NCBI GenBank assembly: GCA_022419385.1
Contig: JAJUBI010000002.1
Coordinates: 2,046,001-2,110,000 of the forward strand
Reading direction: 5' to 3'
DNA: 64,000 nucleotides
DNA from: Paraconiothyrium sp. Pb-2020
Lineage: Eukaryota; Ascomycota; Dothideomycetes; Pleosporales; Didymosphaeriaceae
In this document: positions 12,283 through 24,700 of the stretch, in pieces
Position numbering within the stretch: position 1 is the first letter of the stretch
Layout: the number at the start of each line of letters is the position of its first letter
The notes under the pieces: model-generated
Database searches by the model: none
What the model saw: only the letters and a program-made list of their open reading frames with translations
Told to the model about the DNA's origin: nothing
Translations under genes and position numbers: made by a program

Positions 12283-15200
12283 CTACCTATGCGTAGCAGA
12301 CGTGTTAGTCGGGATGATCATGACAGTGCTCGTACCGTCAACAAATCTTGTGCGAAACAGACGGTTCGCATTGTCAAACATGCCGTCCTTGAGACTGACG
12401 ATGATGAATTGGGAGCCTGTGAAACGCTCTTTGATGATACGACCAATGTTCTGTGTATGCGACGGATCCAATGCCGAATCGACCTCATCCAGGATGTACA
12501 TGGGCGCTGGCTTATATTGAAGTAGCGCCAGGATGAGCGCGAGTGCTGCTAAGGAACTATCATACGTTAGATCACTGACTTTCCCCATTGCATGACAGAC
12601 TTACCGTTGGCCACCACTCAACTCGGTCAAAGATTGCTTCCAAACTTTGCCCAGCATGACCTTGATATCGAGGCCCTCTGAAACAGACTTGCCTTCCAAC
12701 GGGTCCAGCTTGGCGAAGGCACCCGGCAAAAGGTCGTTAAAGATGTTACCAAAGTAGCCGTTGACCTTAGCCCACGTCTCTTCGAGCTTATCATGCTTGT
12801 ACCTGTCTAGCTTCTTTATCGTCTCCTCGATCTTCTGCTTGTCCTTGATGACGATGGACATGTTCTTCTTCAAGCTCACTTCCTTCTTCTCGACGCTATC
12901 GATCATCGCCATGACCTTAGGATTGATCTTGTTCTTCATACCACGCAATCGCTCGTCCATTGTCTTCCGTCGATTCTTGCAGTCGGACATGTTTTGCCCC
13001 CTGAAATCATATACAGTGCCGGGCCGTCCAAACAGCTCGCTTTCCTTCACAATCCAGTCGTGCTCTTTTTCGAGCGTGTGAATTCTGACAGTCGCTTCAT
13101 CGCGTTCCTTATCGAAACGCTCAATATCGTGACCCAACTTCTTCTTCTCCAGGTCTGCCTCCGTGATCGATGCATTCTTGGTCTTGATCGCTTCCTCCAG
13201 TGCGCGCAGTTCGTCATCGAAGCTCGTGAGCTTCTTTTGCTCGTCCGCAAGATTGGCTTGAGCTACATCATGGTCGTGTTGTACTCTAGCCTGCTCTGCA
13301 ACAAGAGCGTCAATTTCCTCTTGCGAGTTGCTCAATGACGTTTGGGCCTCCTCCAACTGCTCCTTTGCCGTGGCAAGGTCTCCCGCAACGTGATCAACCA
13401 CAACCTTCGCTTCTCGAGTCTCAGCTTGAAGCGGCTTGAGAGAAGCGTTGTTCTTGGCCAACGCCTTTTTTAGTTTGTCAAGCGAAGACTGCAATTCCGC
13501 AAGCTTGCTGCCTTTGTTGCTGTTGAATTCCTTCATGTCTTTGTCGATCCGCTTGATGTCCTTTGAGGCTTCGTCTTGCTTAGACTTGGCGGCTTTGATG
13601 TTTTCCCTGAGCTGGATAATGGATTGTTTCATCTCTTCCACAGCCTGGATAATCGATGAAGATGAGTTTCCACTAATCTGGTTTTCCGTAAGCTGGATTC
13701 CATGCATCTTGAGATCGAGCTCCTGCTTCAACCGCTTAACGGCATCAAGCTTCTCTTTTCCCCTCGCCATAGTGGCTTGGAGTTCCCCAAGTTGCTGCTC
13801 CTGGGCTTTGAGTTCACTAGTGATTTGGTTGAACTTCTGTAAGGTCACCAAAACGCCGCTCGACTGAGGTGCGCTCCCTCCAGACAGCGTCCCCTGAGGG
13901 TCGTATACATCACCTTCCAAAGTAACGCTCCTGGTCCGTGGGCTACCGAAAGCTACAACCTTAGCTGTTGCAGCATCTTCGCAAATGAACGTGTTTCCGA
14001 AAACGAATTCCATGGCCACGGAAACCTCATCGTCGTAACCTATCAGAGACAGGGCTAAGCTGGCTTTCCCGGGGGCTTCACGATGGGCAGCACCGATCTT
14101 CTCGGCAGACGCCTTGAAGGCTTTTATTTTGTTCAGTGGTATAACCGTGTAGCGTTTCTTGAGCCTGCCATTTTGGATCAACTGTTTGCTTGTCTCTGCT
14201 GTGTCGACGACCACATTGTAAAGCCGGCCACCAGCGCAGATTTCCAGAGCAGTCCCAGCACGGGTCTGGTTCTCATCGAGCGTAAAAAGCTGTGCGACCA
14301 AGCCCTTGACGCGTGATCGATCAAAACTTGGTGAGGGATTGTCGTAGCTAAAGTCTATATTGGCGACCTTCCTCTTCAAAGCATCAGCTTCACGTCGCAG
14401 TTCCTGTATCCGTGCATGTAGATGCGACTCCTGCTGATAAAGTTCTGCTTCCTGACCAGAGACGAAGCCCAATTTCGACAACTCCTCTTCTAACTTTTTA
14501 GCTTGTGTTTTTTGGGCTTCTAATTCTTTCAGCAATCCGGAATTCTGCTCTTTAGCCTTTTTGGCTTTCGGTTCGTCCTCCTTGATTTGCTTCTCTAGGT
14601 GTGCAATCTTAAGCTTGCCTTGTTCTTGTTCGGTTGCAGCTGTGCTTTCTCTGTTTCTAGCTTCTTGAAGCTTGCCTTGGTAACCACTCTCTTGACCTTC
14701 TTTTGATGCCACACCAGTTTGAAGCGTTTGCAGTAGCTCTTCTTTCTCGCTGACATCCGCGGTTTGCTTCGTCAGCTCCTCGTGGGCAGCGTTGTACTTC
14801 TGTTCTAGCTTCTCATGGGCCTTGGTCTTCTCCTGCAGTTGCCTTTCCAGGTTTTTGACACTCTCCTCAATGGTGCGCTTGCGATCGACTTCCTCCGATA
14901 TGCCAGATTTCTTGAGATCGAGGACAGTTGCTAATCGAACCAGTTCGTGAGAATGAGTCTTGACCTCCTCGTCCAGTGCTTGAAATTGACCGCCTTTGCG
15001 GAGTTCCTTTTCACGCGTCGCTTTCACCTTCTTGATGTCTTCTTGTATGTATTCGATCTCCCTCTTCATGCGCTCAGCCGATTCATCCAGAAAGTCTGCA
15101 CGCTGCTTCTTCGCTTCCAGATCGTCTACAGACTGACGCAGCCTCTCTTTGTATCTTATGTAGTCATGGGCAACGACAAGACGCGTCAAACGTTCAAGAT

Positions 15201-16032
15201 CACCTTGTGTCTGTTGGAAGTCGAGAAAGGCGCGCTTTTCCTGGCGCAATTTGTCAAGCTTGGGCCCGATCTCGTCATTTAGGAGTCCGTTAAGCTCCTG
15301 AACTTTCAGTTCCTTCTTCGTCAAGGTCCTGAGCGCCTTGTCTCGTCTGTCGTCGTACATTCGTGTTCCAGCGGCCTCCTCCAGTAGCGACAGGATTTCC
15401 TTCGGTTTCATGCTCAACACTTTTGTGATGTATCCCTGTTGAATCAGGAAGTTGGGATTGTTGATGTTGAGCTGGACAGATTGAAACAGGTTGTGAACCT
15501 GCTGTTGCTGCGCGCGCATTCCGTTGACAAGGTATTTGCTGGTCCCGCCGATCACAATTGTCCTCGTTACTGAGATTCTGTCGTGAGTCTCGAAACTCAC
15601 GGGGCTGTTCGCTTTGTCACGGTTGTCGAATACGATCGTAACGCTCGCTTTCGTGACACCGGCCTGTCCACGCTTGTATATAAGGTCCTGCATGCGACGG
15701 TCAGCATACCGCTCATCTATGACCGCGCGTGTCCGTCACCCACCTGGAGATTTGACGCTCGCACAGAGGTCAAGTTCGTAAGACCCAGCACGAAACATAT
15801 TGAATCGAGTATGTTGGACTTTCCGGAGCCATTTAGCCCCGTAATGGCGTTGAAACTGCTGTCCCTGCTTGCTGTGAGCGCTTTGCCAACTTCGCGATTG
15901 TGGGCTGGCCCTCAAGTACCAATCTTTGATAACGGTGCGAACTGCGTACGACTTGTAGCCCTGGAATTCTTTAGTAGTGGCCGTTAAGTATCAAGGCATA
16001 CACACGTCTATCACCAGCTCCACGATCTTCAT
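12283..16032 (-). CDS. SMC2: Condensin subunit SMC2
   Basis: This is the structural maintenance of chromosomes ATPase that pairs with SMC4 in condensin to compact mitotic chromosomes. Five exons (16006–16032, 15920–15960, 15744–15864, 12605–15687, 12283–12556) total 3,546 nt, encoding 1,181 aa, the usual length for SMC2. The N-terminal Walker A motif GLNGSGKS lies at residues 32–39 and is followed by the SMC2-typical block ICFVLGL. Two long coiled-coil arms flank a hinge (around VKGLVAQLFTL and GDVYDPQGTLSGG). The C-terminal ATPase half has the LSGGQR signature and the Walker B/D-loop MYILDEVDSALD. The first exon, 27 nt, encodes MKIVELVID. The last few residues after GTSTV are uncertain, because a short terminal intron is conceivable near 12285–12335. 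Confidence 0.95.
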
Positions 16033-18630
16033 GGTGGGGGCATGTGCTGTTGCTTGGGCGGATGTAGGTGGGCTGTTTGTTTATGGTTGCGCGCTTTCCT
16101 TTTCGGGTGCACGGACTTGGCGACGCCAAATCACGTGCGCTAGAATCCTCCGGCTCCAGCTGCTCTTCGAGGACTCCCCAGAACTCCAGAACGCGCGTCT
16201 CGATCATCAATCAAGCGAATCTGACCCGGAAGACCTAACAATGCCTGGTCCAACCTCCACTGGGTACTAGGCGATCCAGACGCTAGATGAAGATGACATG
16301 TCCTGTGATATTGTGGCGTAAACATACCTGATCACTTCGACTCGGGTCGCGTATTAATGTGACCTTATAACCACCCTCTATGAGCAGATGTGCCACTATC
16401 GGCACTGCCATGTTCGAAAGAGCAATCACGCACGCAGAGACCGGGGCAGGACTTGCCGTCGCGTATCGTGCGCCCACGTACGCAACTCAGATAAGACTGA
16501 TTCCACTGGGCAGCTCGCCGTTTGCAACTAGTTCCTCCCAGTTGCTGAAAACTGTTCCTGTTATCTATACTACGACCTCGAATGGTATCCCCCTAACTTC
16601 TGTTCGAATATCGATAATCCGAATCACTCTGCGCACCCCTTACCCTCATCACTTCACTCCACTGTTTTACAATATCGCAGTAGTCACTCCCCATCAATAT
16701 CCCTTAATAATGACGTATCAAAACTTCTCGTAACCTCCAAAGGAGCAAACGTCTACAACAAGAGTGACCGTTCCTAAAGACCGTAATACGACGCCACTAG
16801 TGCTACAACAGATAACAGACTTGCGACGATGGCAAAGAGGGCATAATCAAAGCTCCTTACGGTAGTGGCACGGTAGATAGCTGGCCTTGAGTAAAGATAC
16901 TAGGGGGGGAATTGTGGCAATGGCGAGCTTGTTCAAGCCAAGCCGGGCAATGTTAATAGCAGCGCCCAGGCCTGGGTAGGGATTATATAGATCAGATTCG
17001 TCCCTCAAGTATCCCCTTCGCGACAGCTGTCCAACACACGGTTGCAATATCAGCCAAAGCGGTGGCGGTCGGTTCGAACATCATCGTGGTTAGAACCTTA
17101 GAATTGTAAGAGCCAGATTCAAGGTTAGGCAACTCTCAACCCCTCAATAAGCGAGTTATTGCTAGCTAGAAGGATACTAACCACAGCAACGGTAAGTAAA
17201 AATATTAATAGTAGAACTGCAGGACCGTGCAACAGAAATATTTCTCAATCATCAGTCCGTAATAACGTTGTAGTGCTGTCATTCTTGTTGGCGGAAGGTG
17301 TTCCGCACGCAGCTGGCAGGAGCCACCGTACTAGCCTAGTGTACCTCTATATAGGCGGCTTCCGCCACCCTAGCAATCCAACACTCTTTTACCCACTTTG
17401 TTCATTAATTCTGTCGTTATTGCTGTAAAGCTCTGATGAGCGCAGATCAATCACATCGCTTCCCTCGTCTTCTCCCGAGCCGTTGCTCTAATCGGATTGG
17501 CCATCTATCGTTACCGGTTTTCGCGACCGAAACCCGCATCAGCATGCGCGCTCAAACGAAAATCAATGCTACCATAGGTATGCAGTCAGAGATTCAATTA
17601 CGATTTGGCTCTCCCGCTCTGAGAGGACCAGTCGCGGGGAAGACGGAGTCGCAGTAGACGCGACTAATGGATTAGCTAAAGGCGTGTGTGTGGCAGTTTC
17701 AGAGCGAGCTACTCAATAATACAGTGCCAGTACGAAAAGCCGTGCGGCCCCCAAACTTACCCCAAAAAGGACTGATAGTTCTGGGTCCGCCAAGGTAAGG
17801 TAGTACTACTGCTAAACCAGTATATCTTGGCCTGCCAAAGCTCATGGTAAATGCTTTCTTCAACGGCCACGACTCTGACATGCTTTGAAAGAGTACACGA
17901 GAAACAACGTACCAAAAACACAGCGAATGGCTGGATGGGATTTAGCCCTAGCCGGCATGGTTCCGTGTCGACGCAGCGTGCGAATTGCTGACCTACATGA
18001 TCCTTAGGCCCAGACTATTTCAACGTCTTCCAATAACGGAGCGGGCCTGCGTTGTTGCCCCCGCATGCGGCTCAATCACGCCGACCCGTGCGATTTGTAG
18101 ACAACCATTGACGTTCGCACTGTGCAGGCGGCACAGCTAATCCTACATCAATCCGATGGTCGCCTGATCGACATCTGTGAGGAACTATGCTGCTGCGTGT
18201 CGCGCTTTGTCCTGAGAAACTTCGGAAAGTATCCTTTTCCCTTCAACCATGGACCCTCAGTTCACACAAACACTGTGTCACAGGCGCCCGATGTTGCCTA
18301 AGCATGCTAAGCTTCCAACCGAAGCTCGCCACCAGATGCTTGTCACATAAGTCTGAGCTTGGGCGACGAAGAATTAGCGAGGATCCGAACGACACCGAAC
18401 AGGAAGCTGGATTTACCCGGCCGCCAATCACAAGTATCATTGCCCTATCTCTGATTCGCGCAATTCGATGACCGTATGTCGCACTTTGAATGCGAAGCGT
18501 TTAAAAGTGGTTGTGCATCGTTGCGACATGATGGCACCAGGTCGTTGGACGCCAACCCAAGCTACACCGGCCTTGGGAGACTCTCCACGGCTCAGAATTC
18601 ACTGCGTGGGCTCGTGCGCAAGCACGCAAT
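16033..18630. other. Gene-poor block between SMC2 and the OPT transporter
   Basis: About 2.6 kb between two divergent genes. No open frame here resembles a known protein, and no tRNA-like box pair was found. Parts, such as 16,850–17,900, look like unique non-coding DNA with scattered TA-rich stretches and may include degraded repeat, but no terminal repeats or transposase fragments could be identified by eye. Confidence 0.5.
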
Positions 18631-21296
18631 ATGGTATCTCTACTGAACCGTTGGAGGGCAGGCCCGCGCGAAAACGACGTCGCCCCTCAACGCGCCAATA
18701 CAGTCGCGACCGAAACCAGCAACACTTCAGAGCAAGCGGGCGACGAAAAAGGTAGGCCTACCGTGGCCGACCCTGGAAAATCACACGATCCTGAAAAGCC
18801 GCTCCACGAGGTCAACACTCCCAGGCATACGCCACTCATAGATGTTGACAGTGAGGAAGAGGCTGATCTACCCGAGGACCTTCGAGAGTTGCCCAAGATC
18901 GTACGGTCCATCGTCAGTCTCGAAGACGACCCGAGTTCACCAACCATAACTTTTCGCTACTTCCTTCTATGCTTCCTCTTTGTGCCGCCTGGTGCCATTC
19001 TTTTTCAAATGGGAATCTTCAGAACCACGGCCTCCGCATATCCAGTGCTCTTTGTGCAGATCGGTAGGTTTCCCCATTGGGATTGATGTTCTGCTCTCAC
19101 CAAGATAGCTTCACATTACGTCGGACACTGGCTTGCAGACATCCTGCCTAAGAAGACCGTTCGGGTGCCATTTACGAAAAGGGGCTTCAGCTTGAACCCT
19201 GGCCCTTGGAGCGCAAAAGGTAAAGTTCAGTGTCAAGACCCAATTAGCCAGCACTAACCTACGCAGAGAACGTCCTTGTCACAGTTACCGCCGCTTCTGG
19301 AGCAACCTCGAACGCAGCATGGTCCTGTATCTCATTAGCTCAGCTGTACTATGACACCAAAATTCCGGCGGCAGCATGCATTTTTTTTATGTGGGCTATT
19401 GTATACATTGGCTACGCTATGGTGAGACGCGTGTACGTCCAAAAAGCATTCCTTTTCCGTGGTTGACCATTTCAGGCTGCATTGGCTCGACAGTTTCTCC
19501 TCTACGACCCTGTATACGTGTAAGTACGAAGGGCAAAAGTGCTCTTCTTCTCAAACTAACTTGTCAGCTGGCCGTACTCTCTGATGCAGACTGCTGTCTT
19601 CGAAACACTACACAAATCCGTGCGAGACTCGTGGATTGCCAGAAAGCAGAAGTACGTGTTTTTCGGCGCTTTTGTCTTCATGACACTATGGGAATTCCTG
19701 CCAGAATACGCTTTTCCTATGCTCTCCTCGTTATCATTCTTATGCTGGGTAGCTCCGCGAAATGCTGTCGCCAACTTCATCGGTGCAGGCATAGGTGGCA
19801 TGGGTTTCCTCAACCTTACTTTGGACTGGGCGAACATCAGCAATCAGTCGCTGATAAGCCCTATGATTGTTCCTTATTGGACAACCGTGGTATTGACAGT
19901 CGCTTTCATCTTCAACTGCTGGATATTAATGCCGGCGGCCAAGTGGGGCGACCTCAGCAACTGGAAGAACGATCAGCTCATGTCAAATCGGCTTTTCCTC
20001 GAGAATGGAACGCGATATCCTGTGTCAGCTCTGATTACCCCAGACCTGAATTTCAACGAGACCGCATATGAAGAACATGGACCGATCTATGTCGGAACAC
20101 AGCAGCTATGGAGTATGTTCTTCGATTACTCATCCTACATTAGTGCCCTGACATGGATGGCTTTATTCGGATATCCCAAGATCAAAGAGACGATTCAGCT
20201 GCTTCGGAAACGAGCCAAAGACAGAGGAAAACTCAGCGTGAACGACTTCTACTCTGACCGCCTGAATGTACTCATGCGGTCGGATGAAGAAGTACCGCTC
20301 TGGTGGTACGTTGCTTTGTTCGTTGCCTCCTTCGTCACCATTATCACGATAATAGGATGTGGGTACTTCTTTATCCAATTTGGACCTTCTTCGTTGCCAT
20401 CTTTACCTCTGGGACTATGATCATTCCGTTCGCGTGGCTCTATTCCTTCTCCAGTTTTCAAGTGCCCATTGGCTCGTTCAATGAGCTCCTATACGGCTAC
20501 ATGGTACACGCCACGAATGGCAACAAGCACCCTGCTGGAGCGACGGCATATGGCTCTATCGCCGGCGACATCTGGTATCGCGCTCAGTATATGTTACAAG
20601 ACCAAAAGATAGGACACTACATGCACGTACCGCCGCGTGCAATCTTCCTTAGCCAGATCTTCGGCGAACTCCTAGGGGTACCAATAAACTACGGCATCAT
20701 CCAGTGGATATTGAAGACAAAGCGCGACTTCCTGCTAGGCGATAAGATTGACCCCCTCCACCAGTGGACCGGGCAAAGTCTCTCGAACTCAAATACATTA
20801 GGCGTTCAATATGTGCTTGTAGGACCCAAACGACTATTTTCACAACACATGTACAAGGTGTTACCGTATGCCTTCTTGTATGGTGCTCTAGCCCCGTTTC
20901 TACTATTTGCGCTGCACAAAGCTTTCCCGAGGTCGAAGCTCAAGTTCCATCTCTGTAAGTTCGCACCAGTGTTGCGCCTAATACAGATGCAGGCTGTTAA
21001 CGTTCACAGGGAACGTCACCATTTTCGGAACCGGAATGTCCCAGTTCTATGGCAATCTCTCGACTGGTTACATTTCACGTTTCATCGTCGGCTATATATG
21101 CATGTTTTGGTTCTATCGTCACCGGTTTCAGACCTGGAAACGCTACAACTACCTCATAGCCGCCGCCTTTGATGCAGGTTTCAACATTGCGATGCTGCTC
21201 ATCTTCGTCATATTCAGCAGCGGCAAGGTCATCAACATGCCATATTGGTGGGGTAATAACGAAACTAGCGTCGAGAGGTGCTTCACTCTGGAATAG
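18631..21296 (+). CDS. Oligopeptide transporter, OPT family (frameshifted)
   Basis: Six exons (18631–19063, 19109–19219, 19267–19421, 19476–19519, 19568–20954, 21010–21296) assemble a protein of about 805 aa with a disordered N-terminus of some 100 residues and 14–16 membrane helices. OPT proteins import tetra- and pentapeptides or glutathione with protons across the plasma membrane. Family blocks seen include FQMGIFRTTASAYP, SHYVGHWLADILP, the NVLVTVTAASGAT segment, WEFLPEYAFPMLSS and AIFTSGTMIIPFAWLYS. The exon lengths sum to 2,417 nt, one short of a multiple of three. The frame breaks at about 20375: GCGYFFI in one frame continues as PIWTFFVA in the next, as if one C were missing from ATCC(C)AATT. 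This is a genuine disabling mutation or a sequencing error. Confidence 0.85.
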
Positions 21297-21720
21297 GGAG
21301 CACAGTCTGGAGCCAAAAGTTTGGTACGGAGCCACCGCACGGAAGTGCAATATTGTCGTAATGATTATCACAGGTTTTTCGGGAAAGGATTCGGTCTGTG
21401 GTAGAGCCCAAAGGTGGTAACAGATCGACTGTGCGGAGATTCGGACCTTCTTCCAGCCCCCACGATGCACACGAATATCGAATCGTGCGATCTGCACATC
21501 TAAATTGCACATAAATTTGCACTTGTCCTGCACTGTTGCCTTGCCCTCCACCAAGGCACAGCCCTCCGCTGACACACGCGAGCCACTTTTCAGCTTTCCG
21601 CATTATAGTCCAATCGTTCCTATCGTGCTGTGACCCTTTCATAACTTTCTGTTTGAAAAAGCGCAACATTATACTACCTTCAGTCGTTCGGTTTGCTCGC
21701 CTTGATCCAATACAAACGCA
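21297..21720. other. Intergenic region upstream of the NLR gene
   Basis: These 424 bp contain the likely NLR promoter. CT-rich tracts at about 21,540–21,620 resemble the pyrimidine-rich leaders common ahead of fungal starts. No other feature was recognised. Confidence 0.4.
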
Positions 21721-24700
21721 ATGGCTTCCGACAAGATCGCGGAAGATGCAAAATCAGACAACGATATTGTGAACGCGCTCAAGCTTGAGACTAACCCCGT
21801 GTTCCAGAAGGACAGGAATGTTAGGTGCGCGCCTGACACTGGACAATGGTTCTTCCATCATCCAGAGTACCAAGCGTTCCGAGATACCAATGGGCTACAG
21901 TTGCTATTCGTAACTGCTGAAGCAGGCGGTAAGTCATAGCAACGCGGATATGACTGAGCTTTCTAAGTCCGCTGAACACAACCAGGAGGTAAATCTACCG
22001 TCATGAGGACTTTCGTAGATCATCTGCAATTATCTGATGATCGGCCTATTGTGGCGTACTTCTTCTTCAAAGACGACGATGACCAGCTCCGGAGCTACGA
22101 AGACGCGCTCAGTTCTATGATCAATCAGCTGTTCGTGCAAGAGCGCGGTCTGATCAGACACGCTAGAGACTTATACAAACAACACGGCCACGGTGTAAGA
22201 TATCAAACCAAAGATCTGTGGAAGATCCTTTTAACGGCCGCCAATGAGACACACCGGGAATTGATTTGCGTACTAGATGCGATAGATGAGTGCGCACCAG
22301 CTGGCAGACGACAGCTAGTGTCTGACATGGTGGTCGCGTTCGAGCCCGGAGTCATAACTACCTCCATAAAGCTAAAGTTTGTGGTGACTTCGCGTCTATA
22401 CCAGGGCGAAAACCATCCTTACAAAGATCTGATCGCATCTGACACTATCCGACATTTGGCAGGCGAGGACGCTAAAGTCGAGTCGGACATACAGGCAGTT
22501 ATACACTTCAAGGCAGAAGAACTAGCCAAGAAGTACAGACTAACACAGAACACGCTGAACATGCTGGTCCAAGCTATCGCATGTCAGAATCTGAAGACAA
22601 GATCGTTCCTCGCCGTTCGTATGGCTTTCGAGCTTCTAGAATCACATGACTTGATGCAAAAGGGTGCTGAGGAGGACGTAATCCGCGCGATTCTCCGGGA
22701 TATACCACACACGCTCGGCGACCAGTTCGACAAGATGCTTAACAGAACCCCTGACAAAGAGCACGCTCGCCGCTTGATTTGCGTCATTATAGCTGCCAGA
22801 AAGACGCTCAAGATTCCAGAGTTCAAAGTTCTCTATGCCTTGACACAGCCAAGAGACACATCCATCGGCCCTCCACACTCGTATGATAATCTACAAGTTC
22901 CGATGGACGATGATGAATTCAAACGCCTTGTCAGAGCTCGATGTGGTCTTTTCATCACCTTCGTGAGAAGTTCGGTCCATTTGTTCCATCAGACAGCACA
23001 AGAATACCTTGTGGCAGACTTAGTCACCACTAGTACGCACCCCTCAGATGAATTCAAAATGTCAACTACGTCTGGATTACATACAGCGCGGAATATGGAA
23101 CAGCAGCAGACTTGGAGAGGTTGCATTACCAAGGCGGATGCCAACTTGGTCATGCTAAATGTATGCGCGGATCTATGCAGCTTCTATCTACCAAGGTCGT
23201 GGGTCCTCAATGTGTGAGTAATTGTCTCATTGCATGTGTGGTACTTTGCTTACTCTGCTACAGCTTCGACGGTTTGAGTGCTGGCAATGGTCTCGATGAT
23301 GACATAAAAGCATTGCTCTTGGAGAAACCATTCCTCCAGTATGCAGCCTTCAACTGGTACGAGCATGCCACGCTTGGAGGCGACGATGCTCTGGCTGTTC
23401 TAAGAACTCCACGCTATTCTGAACTCCTGGATGTCGGCAAGACTTCATTCTGGGTGTGGTTTCTGGTCCTTGCAGATTACATATGCTCAAATCGCGCGAG
23501 ACCTTCATCCCTCATATCCAGTATATGGGAGCATAACTACCAGGGTCACCGGCTATCAGCCACCTATGGGGCGGTTCTTCGAGAGGGGTGCTTGACAAAA
23601 CTGTTTGACATGGATCACACGATGCACGCCTTACTTGATGATCCTTCGCTGCCCTTGTTAAAGGCTAAGTTTGTCAATACGATTCTCCCGTGATGTATTT
23701 GCGCTCATGAATGCATAGTCACCACCCGAAAGGCCCGATTTGGACAGCTGGAGATGGGTACGATCTGATCGACCGATTCCATCTGGCCTATGGAGAGTTT
23801 GAGTACACGACCTTTTCACGAGCAGCACAATGCCTTGAGCATGGGGCGGCCGAGCGAAGTGCATTCCTCGCTGCTGGTGCGCCCATACCTACGATGATAT
23901 GGACCTGCATCAGCGATGGGGAACCGATTGCTCTAAAAGAGATCTTAGCTTCGGTAAAAGACATAGACTGGCTTCACTTAGTACCTGGGCATATTGTGTA
24001 TCCGCGAAGGCTATGGCACGGATGGTGCAGTACTCCTGGAAAGAATCAAGAACAGGGATGGACCAAGCCCTGGCCACCAGCTTTCTCCGCCATCTTGAAG
24101 GCTACAATCGATCACCCAAGCGCCGAAGTGTTTGGCGTTTTGGCAGACTGGCTAGTATCATCAGATCATGCGAAAGATTACGCACAGCAACTATGGGAGG
24201 CAGGCGGTTTTCTGGACCATTCTCTCTGCCGACGCCTCCTCAATGCTGGCGCCGCGATCGACGGGCAATGTTGGGATGATGGTAGCACCGCTCTCCAAGT
24301 TGCGGCCGCTCTTTGGGACCATAATACCGTGGACATATTGATCGAGCTACACGCAGATCCGGCAAAACAAACTGCAACTGGACTTACTGCTCTTCAACTT
24401 TTCCTGAGTGGCCCTGTAAATATCCTCAAGAATGAACGATTCACGGTCAGCTCCAAGATGGAGTTTAAGGACTTACCAGTACGAGAACAGCAACGACGTC
24501 GGAAGTCTCGCATATCTTCAACACTTCGGGCTCTATGTCGAGCGTTGCCTACGCAGTCTCCCTTGGTCTGGACGGATCCCGTCGGGAAGTACCCCCTGAT
24601 GCTTGCCGTACAAAGCTCTCAAACAGCAACCCAAGGCTTGATCAAGGCAGGTGCAGATGTCGAACAAGCGGATCGCTGGGGGCGGACTGCTTTGATGCAC

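Noticed and set aside
21075..21575. Minus-strand open frame of 166 codons
   Set aside because: Antisense to the last OPT exon and the NLR promoter region; no motif.
23690..23718. 29-nt intron between NLR exons three and four
   Set aside because: It is phase-correct but below the minimum size for fungal splicing; the 50-nt intron from 23669 was used instead, with some doubt.
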